Of a stretch of DNA of 64,000 bases, positions 1 to 14,599 are shown piece after piece (within the stretch, counting starts at the first letter, position 1; every line of letters starts with the position of its first letter). The notes under the pieces were generated by a model that saw only the letters and a program-made list of their open reading frames with translations, was not told the DNA's origin and searched no databases. The position numbers and the translations under genes were made by a program. This DNA is from Megachile rotundata. Lineage: Eukaryota > Arthropoda > Insecta > Hymenoptera > Megachilidae. The stretch covers positions 1 to 64,000 of the forward strand of contig NW_027474088.1 of assembly GCF_050947335.1 (NCBI RefSeq). Direction: 5' to 3'.

Positions 1-50
1 TCTTATTATTATCAACCTAACTTATATTATTAGCCATATTATGCTTATAT

Positions 51-133
51 GATCGATAGAACGACAATTACTATACTTATTATTCTTATTTTTATCAACC
101 TAACTCATATTATTAGCCATATTATGCTTAAAT
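51..133 (+). repeat. Representative 83-bp monomer and its internal structure
   Basis: This copy shows the anatomy of the unit. It opens with GATCGATAGAACGAC, which contains MboI/Sau3AI (GATC) and ClaI (ATCGAT) sites, followed by a pyrimidine-rich stretch with almost no G up to base 65. Near the end, CATATTAT occurs twice, 12 bp apart (bases 56-63 and 68-75), separated by TAGC. In many copies bases 26-32 and 35-41 are both CTTATTA, 9 bp apart; in this copy the second is altered. These short internal repeats suggest the monomer grew from 9-12 bp AT-rich units, which is inference. Variants ending in GCATATAT create an NsiI site (ATGCAT), and variants starting with TATC carry the perfect 8-bp palindrome TATCGATA. 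Confidence 0.9.
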
Positions 134-261
134 GATCGATAGAACGACAATTACTATACTTATTGCTCTTATTATTATGAATCTAACTCATATTATTAAC
201 CATATTATGCAGATACGATCGATAGAACTACAATCACTATACTCATTACTCTTATTATTAT

Positions 262-3200
262 CAATCTAACTCATAATTTTAGCCATATTATGCTTAAATG
301 ATCGATAGAACGACAATTACTGTACTTATTACTCTTATCATTATCGATCTAACTCAAATTATTAGCCATATTATGCTTATATGATTGATAGAACGACAAA
401 TACTATACTTATTACTCTTATTATTATCAATCTAACTCATATTATTTGCCATATTATGCAGATATGATCGATAGAACGACAATTACTATACTTAGTACAC
501 TCACTATTATCAATCGAACGCATATTATTAACAATATTATGCAGATATGATCGATAGCACGACATTTACTATACTTATTACTCTTATTATTATCAACCTA
601 ACTCATATTATTAGCCATATTATGCTTATATGATCGATAGAACGACAATTACTATACTTATTATTCTTATTTTTATCAACCTAACTCATATTATTAGCCA
701 TATTATGCTTAAATGATCGATAGAACGACAATTACTATACTTATTGCTCTTATTATTATGAATCTAACTCATATTATTAACCATATTATGCAGATACGAT
801 CGATAGAACTACAATTACTATACTCATTACTCTTATTATTATCAATCTAACTCATAATATTAGCCATATTATGCTTAAATGATCGATAGAACGACAATTA
901 CTATATTTATTACTCTTATTATTATCAATCTAACTCATATTATTAGCCATATTATGCTTATATGATCGATAGAACGAGAATTACTATACTCACTACTCTT
1001 ATTATTATCAATCTAACTAATATTATTAGCCATATTATGCTTATATGATCGACAGAACGACAATTACTATACTTATTACACTTACTGTTATCATTCTAAC
1101 TCATATTATTAGCCATATTATGCTTATATGATCGATAGAACGACAATTACTATACTTATTACTCTTACTATTATCAATCTAACTCATATTATTAACCATA
1201 TTATGCTTAAATGATCGATAGAACGACAATTACTATACTTATTACTATTGTTATTATCAATCTTACTCATATTATTAGCCATATTATGCATATATGATCG
1301 ATAGAACGACAATTACTGTACTTATTACTCTTATCATTATCGATCTAACTCATATTATTAGCCATATTATGCTTATATTATCGATAGAACGACAATTACT
1401 GTACTTATTACTCTTACTGTTATCAATCTAACTCATATTATTAGCCATATTATGCACATATAATCGATAGAACGACAATTACTGTACTTATTACTCTTAT
1501 CATTATCGACCTAACTCATATTATTAGCCATATTATGCTTATATTATCGATAGAACGACAATTACTGTACTTATTACAGTTATTATTATCAATTTAACTC
1601 ATATTATTAGCCATATTATGCTTAAATGATCGATAGAACGACAATTATTATACTTATTACTATTATTAGTATCAATCTTACTCATATTATTAGCCATATT
1701 ATGCATATATGATCGATAGAACGACAATTACTGTACTTATTACTCTTATCATTATCGATCTAACTCATATTATTAACCATATTATGCTAATATGATCGAT
1801 AGAACGACAATTACTATACTAATTACACTCACTATTATCAATCTAACTCATATTATTAACCATCTTATGCTTATATGATCGATAGAACGACAATTACTAT
1901 ACTTATTACTCTTACTATTATCAATCTAACTCATATTATTAACCATATTATGCTTATATGATCGAGAGAACGACCATTACTATACTTATTACTCTTATTA
2001 TTATCAATCTAACTCACATTACTAGCCATATTAGGCTTAAATGATCGATAGAACGACAATTACTATATTTATTACTCTTATTAATATCAATCTAACTCAT
2101 ATTATTAGCCATATTATGCTTATATGATCGATAGAACGACAATTACTATACTCACTACTCTTATTATTATCAATCTAACTCATATTATTAGCCATATTAT
2201 GCTTATATGATCGACAGAATTACAATTACTATACTTATTACACTTACTGTTATCAATCTAACTCATATTATTAGCCATATTATGCTTATATGATCGATAG
2301 AACGACAATTACTATACTCACTACTCTTACTATTATCAACCTAACTCATATTATTAGCCATATTATGCTTAAATGATCGATAGAACGACAATTACTATAC
2401 TTATTACTCATATTATTATGAGTCTAACTCATATTATTAACCATATTATGCAGATACGATCGATAGAACGACAATTACTGTACTTATTACTCTTATCATT
2501 ATCGATCTAACTCATATTATTAGCCATATTATGCTTATATTATCGATAGAACGACAATTACTGTACTTATTACTGTTATTATTATCAATCTAACTCATAT
2601 TATTAGCCATATTATGCATATATGATCGATAGAACGACAATTACTATACTTATTACACTTACTATTATCAATCTAACTCATATTATTAGCCATATTATGC
2701 AGATATGATCGATAGAACGACAATTACTATACTTAGTACACTCACTATTATCAATCGAACGCATATTATTAACAATATTATGCAGATATGATCGATAGCA
2801 CGACATTTACTATACTTATTACTCTTATTATTATCAACCTAACTCATATTATTAGCCATATTATGCTTATATGATCGATAGAACGACAATTACTATACTT
2901 ATTATTCTTATTTTTATCAACCTAACTCATATTATTAGCCATATTATGCTTAAATGATCGATAGAACGACAATTACTATACTTATTGCTCTTATTATTAT
3001 GAATCTAACTCATATTATTAACCATATTATGCAGATACGATCGATAGAACTACAATTACTATACTCATTACTCCTATTATTATCAATCTAACTCATAATT
3101 TTAGCCATATTATGCTTAAATGATCGATAGAACGACAATTACTGTACTTATTACTCTTATCATTATCGATCTAACTCAAATTATTAGCCATATTATGCTG

Positions 3201-3498
3201 ATATGATTGATAGAACGACAAATACTATACTTATTACTCTTATTATTATCAATCTAACTCATATTATTTGCCATATTATGCAGATATGATCGATAGAACG
3301 ACAATTACTATACTTAGTACACTCACTATTATCATTCTAACTCATATTATTAGCCATATTATGCTTATATGATCGATAGAACGACAATTACTATACTTAT
3401 TACTCTTACTATTATCAATCTAACTCATATTATTAACCATATTATGCTTAAATGATCGATAGAACGACAATTACTATACTTATTACTATTGTTATTAT
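262..3498 (+). repeat. 39-monomer (3,237 bp) tandem duplication, copy 1
   Basis: This block recurs immediately downstream at an offset of 3,237 bp, which is 39 x 83. Landmarks pair as 300/3537, 549/3786 and 2790/6027, the last two being the rare GATAGCACGAC marker monomer. The left boundary lies at the monomer with TAATTTTAGCC near 275. The right boundary is the hybrid monomer near 3490-3510. The corresponding region at 17100-20347 has only one copy, so this is either a local gain here or a loss there; the hybrid junction makes a gain by unequal exchange the simpler reading. Boundaries are accurate to about one monomer. Confidence 0.85.
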
Positions 3499-6400
3499 CA
3501 ATCTAACTCATAATTTTAGCCATATTATGCTTAAATGATCGATAGAACGACAATTACTGTACTTATTACTCTTATCATTATCGATCTAACTCAAATTATT
3601 AGCCATATTATGCTTATATGATTGATAGAACGACAAATACTATACTTATTACTCTTATTATTATCAATCTAACTCATATTATTTGCCATATTATGCAGAT
3701 ATGATCGATAGAACGACAATTACTATACTTAGTACACTCACTATTATCAATCGAACGCATATTATTAACAATATTATGCAGATATGATCGATAGCACGAC
3801 ATTTACTATACTTATTACTCTTATTATTATCAACCTAACTCATATTATTAGCCATATTATGCTTATATGATCGATAGAACGACAATTACTATACTTATTA
3901 TTCTTATTTTTATCAACCTAACTCATATTATTAGCCATATTATGCTTAAATGATCGATAGAACGACAATTACTATACTTATTGCTCTTATTATTATGAAT
4001 CTAACTCATATTATTAACCATATTATGCAGATACGATCGATAGAACTACAATTACTATACTCATTACTCTTATTATTATCAATCTAACTCATAATATTAG
4101 CCATATTATGCTTAAATGATCGATAGAACGACAATTACTATATTTATTACTCTTATTATTATCAATCTAACTCATATTATTAGCCATATTATGCTTATAT
4201 GATCGATAGAACGAGAATTACTATACTCACTACTCTTATTATTATCAATCTAACTAATATTATTAGCCATATTATGCTTATATGATCGACAGAACGACAA
4301 TTACTATACTTATTACACTTACTGTTATCATTCTAACTCATATTATTAGCCATATTATGCTTATATGATCGATAGAACGACAATTACTATACTTATTACT
4401 CTTACTATTATCAATCTAACTCATATTATTAACCATATTATGCTTAAATGATCGATAGAACGACAATTACTATACTTATTACTATTGTTATTATCAATCT
4501 TACTCATATTATTAGCCATATTATGCATATATGATCGATAGAACGACAATTACTGTACTTATTACTCTTATCATTATCGATCTAACTCATATTATTAGCC
4601 ATATTATGCTTATATTATCGATAGAACGACAATTACTGTACTTATTACTCTTACTGTTATCAATCTAACTCATATTATTAGCCATATTATGCACATATAA
4701 TCGATAGAACGACAATTACTGTACTTATTACTCTTATCATTATCGACCTAACTCATATTATTAGCCATATTATGCTTATATTATCGATAGAACGACAATT
4801 ACTGTACTTATTACAGTTATTATTATCAATTTAACTCATATTATTAGCCATATTATGCTTAAATGATCGATAGAACGACAATTATTATACTTATTACTAT
4901 TATTAGTATCAATCTTACTCATATTATTAGCCATATTATGCATATATGATCGATAGAACGACAATTACTGTACTTATTACTCTTATCATTATCGATCTAA
5001 CTCATATTATTAACCATATTATGCTAATATGATCGATAGAACGACAATTACTATACTAATTACACTCACTATTATCAATCTAACTCATATTATTAACCAT
5101 CTTATGCTTATATGATCGATAGAACGACAATTACTATACTTATTACTCTTACTATTATCAATCTAACTCATATTATTAACCATATTATGCTTATATGATC
5201 GAGAGAACGACCATTACTATACTTATTACTCTTATTATTATCAATCTAACTCACATTACTAGCCATATTAGGCTTAAATGATCGATAGAACGACAATTAC
5301 TATATTTATTACTCTTATTAATATCAATCTAACTCATATTATTAGCCATATTATGCTTATATGATCGATAGAACGACAATTACTATACTCACTACTCTTA
5401 TTATTATCAATCTAACTCATATTATTAGCCATATTATGCTTATATGATCGACAGAATTACAATTACTATACTTATTACACTTACTGTTATCAATCTAACT
5501 CATATTATTAGCCATATTATGCTTATATGATCGATAGAACGACAATTACTATACTCACTACTCTTACTATTATCAACCTAACTCATATTATTAGCCATAT
5601 TATGCTTAAATGATCGATAGAACGACAATTACTATACTTATTACTCATATTATTATGAGTCTAACTCATATTATTAACCATATTATGCAGATACGATCGA
5701 TAGAACGACAATTACTGTACTTATTACTCTTATCATTATCGATCTAACTCATATTATTAGCCATATTATGCTTATATTATCGATAGAACGACAATTACTG
5801 TACTTATTACTGTTATTATTATCAATCTAACTCATATTATTAGCCATATTATGCATATATGATCGATAGAACGACAATTACTATACTTATTACACTTACT
5901 ATTATCAATCTAACTCATATTATTAGCCATATTATGCAGATATGATCGATAGAACGACAATTACTATACTTAGTACACTCACTATTATCAATCGAACGCA
6001 TATTATTAACAATATTATGCAGATATGATCGATAGCACGACATTTACTATACTTATTACTCTTATTATTATCAACCTAACTCATATTATTAGCCATATTA
6101 TGCTTATATGATCGATAGAACGACAATTACTATACTTATTATTCTTATTTTTATCAACCTAACTCATATTATTAGCCATATTATGCTTAAATGATCGATA
6201 GAACGACAATTACTATACTTATTGCTCTTATTATTATGAATCTAACTCATATTATTAACCATATTATGCAGATACGATCGATAGAACTACAATTACTATA
6301 CTCATTACTCCTATTATTATCAATCTAACTCATAATTTTAGCCATATTATGCTTAAATGATCGATAGAACGACAATTACTGTACTTATTACTCTTATCAT

Positions 6401-6735
6401 TATCGATCTAACTCAAATTATTAGCCATATTATGCTGATATGATTGATAGAACGACAAATACTATACTTATTACTCTTATTATTATCAATCTAACTCATA
6501 TTATTTGCCATATTATGCAGATATGATCGATAGAACGACAATTACTATACTTAGTACACTCACTATTATCATTCTAACTCATATTATTAGCCATATTATG
6601 CTTATATGATCGATAGAACGACAATTACTATACTTATTACTCTTACTATTATCAATCTAACTCATATTATTAACCATATTATGCTTAAATGATCGATAGA
6701 ACGACAATTACTATACTTATTACTATTGTTATTAT
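3499..6735 (+). repeat. 39-monomer (3,237 bp) tandem duplication, copy 2
   Basis: This is the second copy of the 3,237-bp block. It begins inside a hybrid monomer whose left half (TACTATTGTTATTATCAATC) belongs to the end of copy 1 and whose right half (AACTCATAATTTTAGCC) belongs to the start of the block. It ends near 6735, where TATTGTTATTATCAATC is followed by the usual TTACTCATATTATTAG and the sequence then matches 20348 onward. Small differences exist between copies, for example TTACTCTTATT near 4070 and TTACTCCTATT near 3070 in neighbouring blocks. The two copies look nearly identical by eye. Confidence 0.85.
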
Positions 6736-9180
6736 CAATCTTACTCATATTATTAGCCATATTATGCATATATGATCGATAGAACGACAATTACTGTACT
6801 TATTACTCTTATCATTATCGATCTAACTCATATTATTAGCCATATTATGCTTATATTATCGATAGAGCGACAATTACTGTACTTATTACTCTTACTGTTA
6901 TCAATCTAACTCATATTATTAGCCATATTATGCACATATGATCGATAGAACGACAATTACTGTACTTATTACTCTTATCATTATCGACCTAACTCATATT
7001 ATTAGCCATATTATGCTTATATTATCGATAGAACGACAATTACTGTACTTATTACAGTTATTATTATCAATTTAACTCATATTATTAGCCATATTATGCT
7101 TAAATGATCGATAGAACGACAATTATTATACTTATTACTATTATTAGTATCAATCTTACTCATATTATTAGCCATATTATGCATATATGATCGATAGAAC
7201 GACAATTACTGTACTTATTACTCTTATCATTATCGATCTAACTCATATTATTAACCATATTATGCTAATATGATCGATGGAACGACAATTACTATACTAA
7301 TTACACTCACTATTATCAATCTAACTCATATTATTAACCATCTTATGCTTATATGATCGATAGAACGACAATTACTATACTTATTACTCTTACTATTATC
7401 AATCTAACTCATATTATTAACCATATTATGCTTATATGATCGAGAGAACGACCATTACTATACTTATTACTCTTATTATTATCAATCTAACTCATATTAC
7501 TAGCCATATTAGGCTTAAATGACCGATAGAACGACAATTACTATATTTATTACTCTTATTAATATCAATCTAACTCATATTATTAGCCATGTTATGCTTA
7601 TATGATCGATAGAACGACAATTACTATACTCACTACTCTTATTATTATCAATCTAACTCATATTATTAGCCATATTATGCTTATATGATCGACAGAACGA
7701 CAATTACTATACTTATTACACTTACTGTTATCAATCTAACTCATATTATTAGCCATATTATGCTTATATGATCGATAGAACGACAATTACTATACTCACT
7801 ACTCTTACTATTATCAACCTAACTCATATTATTAGCCATATTATGCTTAAATGATCGATAGAACGACAATTACTATACTTATTACTCATATTATTATGAG
7901 TCTAACTCATATTATTAACCATATTATGCAGATACGATCGATAGAACTACAATTACTATACATATTACTCTTATTATTATCAATCTAACTCATATTATTA
8001 GCCGTATTATGCTTAAATGATCGATAGAACGACAATTACTATACTTATTACTCTTATTATTATCAATCTAACTCATATTATTAGCCATATTATGCTTATA
8101 TGATCGACAGAACGACAATTACTATACTTATTATTCTTATTTTTATCAATCTTACTCATATTATTAGCCATATTATGCATATATGATCGATAGAACGACA
8201 ATTACTGTACTTATTACTCTTATCATTATCGATCTAACTCATATTATTAGCCATATTATGCTTATATTATCGATAGAACGACAATTACTGTACTTATTAC
8301 TATTGTTATTATCAATCTTACTCATATTATTAGCCATATTATGCATATATGATCGATAGAACGACAATTACTGTACTTATTACTCTTATCATTATCGATA
8401 TAACTCATATTATTAGCCATATTATGCTTATATTATCGATAGGACGACAATTACTGTACTTATTACTGTTATTATTATCAATCTAACTCATATTATTAGC
8501 CATATTATGCTTAAATGATCGATAGAACGACAATTACTATACTTATTACTATTATTATTATCAATCTTACTCATATTATTAGCCATATTATGCATATATG
8601 ATCGACAGAACGACAATTACTATACTTATTACCCTTACTGTTATCAATCTAACTCATATTATTAGCCATATTATGCTTAAATGATCGATAGAACGACAAT
8701 TACTATACTTATTACTATTACTATTATCAATCTTACTCATATTATTAGCCATATTATGCATATATGATCGATAGAACGACAATTACTGTACTTATTACTC
8801 TTATCATTAACGATCTAACTCATATTATTAGCCATATTATGCTTATATTATCGATAGAACGACAATTACTGTACTTATTACTGTTATTATTATCAATCTA
8901 ACTCATATTATTAGCCATATTATGCATATATGATCGATAGAACGACAATTACTATACTTATTACACTTACTATTATCAATCTAACTCATATTATTAGCCA
9001 TATTATGCATATATGATCGCTAGAACGACAATTACTGTACTTATTGCTCTTATCATTATCGATCTAACTCATATTATTAGCCATATTATGCTTATATTAT
9101 CGATAGAACGACAATTACTATACTTATTACTCTTATTATTATCAATCTAACTCATATTACTAGCCATATTATGCATAAAT

Positions 9181-10093
9181 GATCGATAGAACGACAATTA
9201 CTATATTTATTACTCTTATTATTATCAATCTAACTCATATTATTAGCCATATTATGCTTATATGATCGATAGAACGAGAATTACTATACTCACTACTCTT
9301 ATTATTATCAATCTAACTCATATTATTAGCCATATTATGCTTATATGATCGACAGAACGACAATTACTATACTTATTACACTTACTGTTATCATTCTAAC
9401 TCATATTATTAGCCATATTATGCTTATATGATCGATAGAACGACAATTACTATACTTATTACTCTTACTATTATCAATCTAACTCATATTATTAACCATA
9501 TTATGCTTAAATGATCGATAGAACGACAATTACTATACTTATTACTATTGTTATTATCAATCTTACTCATATTATTAGCCATATTATGCATATATGATCG
9601 ATAGAACGACAATTACTGTACTTATTACTCTTATCATTATCGATCTAACTCATATTATTAGCCATATTATGCTTATATTATCGATAGAACGACAATTACT
9701 GTACTTATTACTCTTACTGTTATCAATCTAACTCATATTATTAGCCATATTATGCACATATAATCGATAGAACGACAATTACTGTACTTATTACTCTTAT
9801 CATTATCGACCTAACTCATATTATTAGCCATATTATGCTTATATTATCGATAGAACGACAATTACTGTACTTATTACAGTTATTATTATCAATTTAACTC
9901 ATATTATTAGCCATATTATGCTTATATTATCGATAGAACGACAATTACAGTACTTATTACTGTTATTATTATCAATCTAACTCATATTATTAGCCATATT
10001 ATGCTTATATGATCGAGAGAACGACAATTACTATACTTATTACTCTTATTATTATCAATCTAACTCATATTACTAGCCATATTATGCATAAAT
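9181..10093 (+). repeat. 11-monomer (913 bp) HOR unit, first of a tandem pair
   Basis: The run starting with the GCATAAATGATCG monomer at 9181 restarts at 10094, 11 monomers later. The first nine monomers of the two runs have the same order of types, after which they part near 10841. The same doublet occurs at 22793/23706 and 34413/35326, so it predates the larger duplications. Single or rearranged versions occur near 31010/31923, 40970/41883, 49434/50430 and 54000/55246. Confidence 0.8.
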
Positions 10094-12002
10094 GATCGAT
10101 AGAACGACAATTACTATATTTATTACTCTTACTATTATCAATCTAACTCATATTATTAGCCATATTATGCTTATATGATCGATAGAACGAGAATTACTAT
10201 ACTCACTACTCTTATTATTATCAATCTAACTCATATTATTAGCCATATTATGCTTATATGATCGACAGAACGACAATTACTATACTTATTACACTTACTG
10301 TTATCATTCTAACTCATATTATTAGCCATATTATGCTTATATGATCGATAGAACGACAATTACTATACTTATTACTCTTACTATTATCAATCTAACTCAT
10401 ATTATTAACCATATTATGCTTAAATGATCGATAGAACGACAATTACTATACTTATTACTATTGTTATTATCAATCTTACTCATATTATTAGCCATATTAT
10501 GCATATATGATCGATAGAACGACAATTACTGTACTTATTACTCTTATCATTATCGATCTAACTCATATTATTAGCCATATTATGCTTATATTATCGATAG
10601 AACGACAATTACTGTACTTATTACTCTTACTGTTATCAATCTAACTCATATTATTAGCCATATTATGCACATATAATCGATAGAACGACAATTACTGTAC
10701 TTATTACTCTTATCATTATCGACCTAACTCATATTATTAGCCATATTATGCTTATATTATCGATAGAACGACAATTACTGTACTTATTACAGTTATTATT
10801 ATCAATTTAACTCATATTATTAGCCATATTATGCTTAAATGATCGATAGAACGACAATTATTATACTTATTACTATTATTAGTATCAATCTTACTCATAT
10901 TATTAGCCATATTATGCATATATGATCGATAGAACGACAATTACTGTACTTATTACTCTTATCATTATCGATCTAACTCATATTATTAACCATATTATGC
11001 TAATATGATCGATAGAACGACAATTACTATACTAATTACACTCACTATTATCAATCTAACTCATATTATTAACCATCTTATGCTTATATGATCGATAGAA
11101 CGACAATTACTATACTTATTACTCTTACTATTATCAATCTAACTCATATTATTAACCATATTATGCTTATATGATCGAGAGAACGACCATTACTATACTT
11201 ATTACTCTTATTATTATCAATCTAACTCATATTACTAGCCATATTAGGCTTAAATGATCGATAGAACGACAATTACTATATTTATTACTCTTATTAATAT
11301 CAATCTAACTCATATTATTAGCCATATTATGCTTATATGATCGATAGAACGACAATTACTATACTCACTACTCTTATTATTATCAATCTAACTCATATTA
11401 TTAGCCATATTATGCTTATATGATCGACAGAACGACAATTACTATACTTATTACACTTACTGTTATCAATCTAACTCATATTATTAGCCATATTATGCTT
11501 ATATGATCGATAGAACGACAATTACTATACTCACTACTCTTACTATTATCAACCTAACTCATATTATTAGCCATATTATGCTTAAATGATCGATAGAACG
11601 ACAATTACTATACTTATTACTCATATTATTATGAGTCTAACTCATATTATTAACCATATTATGCAGATACGATCGATAGAACGACAATTACTGTACTTAT
11701 TACTCTTATCATTATCGATCTAACTCATATTATTAGCCATATTATGCTTATATTATCGATAGAACGACAATTACTGTACTTATTACTGTTATTATTATCA
11801 ATCTAACTCATATTATTAGCCATATTATGCATATATGATCGATAGAACGACAATTACTATACTTATTACACTTACTATTATCAATCTAACTCATATTATT
11901 AGCCATATTATGCAGATATGATCGATAGAACGACAATTACTATACTTAGTACACTCACTATTATCAATCGAACGCATATTATTAACAATATTATGCAGAT
12001 AT

Positions 12003-12583
12003 GATCGATAGCACGACATTTACTATACTTATTACTCTTATTATTATCAACCTAACTCATATTATTAGCCATATTATGCTTATATGATCGATAGAACGAC
12101 AATTACTATACTTATTATTCTTATTTTTATCAACCTAACTCATATTATTAGCCATATTATGCTTAAATGATCGATAGAACGACAATTACTATACTTATTG
12201 CTCTTATTATTATGAATCTAACTCATATTATTAACCATATTATGCAGATACGATCGATAGAACTACAATTACTATACTCATTACTCTTATTATTATCAAT
12301 CTAACTCATAATTTTAGCCATATTATGCTTAAATGATCGATAGAACGACAATTACTGTACTTATTACTCTTATCATTATCGATCTAACTCAAATTATTAG
12401 CCATATTATGCTTATATGATTGATAGAACGACAAATACTATACTTATTACTCTTATTATTATCAATCTAACTCATATTATTTGCCATATTATGCAGATAT
12501 GATCGATAGAACGACAATTACTATACTTAGTACACTCACTATTATCAATCGAACGCATATTATTAACAATATTATGCAGATAT
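12003..12583 (+). repeat. 7-monomer (581 bp) marker block, copy a
   Basis: The block starts with the marker monomer (GATAGCACGACATTT) and contains, in order, monomers with TTATTCTTATTTTTATC, TTGCTCTTATTATTATG, GATAGAACTACAATTAC, CTGTACTT with CTCAAATTATTAG, GATTGATAG with CAAATACTATAC, and TTAGTACACTCAC. The marker monomer then recurs exactly 581 bp later at 12584. This ordered set of seven distinct types is the clearest short HOR unit in the window and appears seven times in complete form. Confidence 0.88.
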
Positions 12584-14274
12584 GATCGATAGCACGACAT
12601 TTACTATACTTATTACTCTTATTATTATCAACCTAACTCATATTATTAGCCATATTATGCTTATATGATCGATAGAACGACAATTACTATACTTATTATT
12701 CTTATTTTTATCAACCTAACTCATATTATTAGCCATATTATGCTTAAATGATCGATAGAACGACAATTACTATACTTATTGCTCTTATTATTATGAATCT
12801 AACTCATATTATTAACCATATTATGCAGATACGATCGATAGAACTACAATTACTATACTCATTACTCTTATTATTATCAATCTAACTCATAATATTAGCC
12901 ATATTATGCTTAAATGATCGATAGAACGACAATTACTATATTTATTACTCTTATTATTATCAATCTAACTCATATTATTAGCCATATTATGCTTATATGA
13001 TCGATAGAACGAGAATTACTATACTCACTACTCTTATTATTATCAATCTAACTCATATTATTAGCCATATTATGCTTATATGATCGACAGAACGACATTT
13101 ACTATACTTATTACACTTACTGTTATCATTCTAACTCATATTATTAGCCATATTATGCTTATATGATCGATAGAACGACAATTACTATACTTATTACTCT
13201 TACTATTATCAATCTAACTCATATTATTAACCATATTATGCTTAAATGATCGATAGAACGACAATTACTATACTTATTACTATTGTTATTATCAATCTTA
13301 CTCATATTATTAGCCATATTATGCATATATGATCGATAGAACGACAATTACTGTACTTATTACTCTTATCATTATCGATCTAACTCATATTATTAGCCAT
13401 ATTATGCTTATATTATCGATAGAACGACAATTACTGTACTTATTACTCTTACTGTTATCAATCTAACTCATATTATTAGCCATATTATGCACATATGATC
13501 GATAGAACGACAATTACTGTACTTATTACTCTTATCATTATCGACCTAACTCATATTATTAGCCATATTATGCTTATATTATCGATAGAACGACAATTAC
13601 TGTACTTATTACAGTTATTATTATCAATTTAACTCATATTATTAGCCATATTATGCTTAAATGATCGATAGAACGACAATTATTATACTTATTACTATTA
13701 TTAGTATCAATCTTACTCATATTATTAGCCATATTATGCATATATGATCGATAGAACGACAATTACTGTACTTATTACTCTTATCATTATCGATCTAACT
13801 CATATTATTAACCATATTATGCTAATATGATCGATAGAACGACAATTACTATACCAATTACACTCACTATTATCAATCTAACTCATATTATTAACCATCT
13901 TATGCTTATATGATCGATAGAACGACAATTACTATACTTATTACTCTTACTATTATCAATCTAACTCATATTATTAACCATATTATGCTTATATGATCGA
14001 GAGAACGACCATTACTATACTTATTACTCTTATTATTATCAATCTAACTCATATTACTAGCCATATTAGGCTTAAATGACCGATAGAACGACAATTACTA
14101 TATTTATTACTCTTATTAATATCAATCTAACTCATATTATTAGCCATGTTATGCTTATATGATCGATAGAACGACAATTACTATACTCACTACTCTTATT
14201 ATTATCAATCTAACTCATATTATTAGCCATATTATGCTTATATGATCGACAGAACGACAATTACTATACTTATT

Positions 14275-14492
14275 ACTATTATTATTATCAATCTTACTCA
14301 TATTATTAGCCATATTATGCATATATGATCGACAGAACGACAATTACTATACTTATTACCCTTACTGTTATCAATCTAACTCATATTATTAGCCATATTA
14401 TGCTTAAATGATCGATAGAACGACAATTACTATACTTATTACTATTACTATTATCAATCTTACTCATATTATTAGCCATATTATGCTTATAT
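14275..14492 (+). repeat. Three-monomer patch resembling 8539-8750
   Basis: The monomer at 14244 begins as the GATCGACAG type but then reads TTACTATTATTATTATC with CTTACTC, which belongs to the type near 8540. It is followed by a TTACCCTTACTG monomer and a TTACTATTACTATTATC monomer in the same order as 8540-8750. The array then resumes with a GATCGTCAG monomer at 14493, in place of the expected GATCGACAG. The result is 249 bp inserted, or copied in by conversion, with both edges inside monomers. Confidence 0.75.
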
Positions 14493-14599
14493 GATCGTCA
14501 GAACGACAATTACTATACTTATTACACTTACTGTTATCAATCTAACTCATATTATTAGCCATATTATGCTTATATGATCGATAGAACGACAATTACTAT

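Larger units (their letters stand above)
1..3498 (+). repeat. Long-range block X1, left copy (offset 16,849 bp)
   Basis: This segment recurs at 16850-20347, an offset of 203 monomers. Rare shared variants support this: CCTAACTTATATTA near 16 and near 16865, CTACAATCACTATA near 229 and near 17078, and the marker monomers at 549/17398 and 2790/19639. The match ends where the 39-monomer duplication begins in the left copy. Because the window starts inside this block, its true left end is unknown. Confidence 0.85.
6736..14270 (+). repeat. Long-range block X2, left copy (offset 13,612 bp)
   Basis: This block of about 7.5 kb recurs at 20348-27882, an offset of 164 monomers. Paired landmarks include 6774/20386, 8434/22046 (GATAGGACGAC), 9181/22793, 12003/25615 and 12584/26196. 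The unusual GATAGAGCGAC occurs only near 6866 and near 20478 in the window, and GCCGTATTATG near 8003 pairs with 21615. In the first 5.7 kb I could find only about five substitutions (near 7279, 8123, 9019, 10122 and 12450), so identity is roughly 99.9%. Differences are more frequent after 12584 (near 12981, 13096, 13854, 14079 and 14147). Confidence 0.85.

Noticed and set aside
51..133. Promoter-like TATA elements (TATAC, TTATAT) in each monomer
   Set aside because: The sequence is about 76% AT, so such matches are expected by chance, and no downstream gene exists for them to serve.
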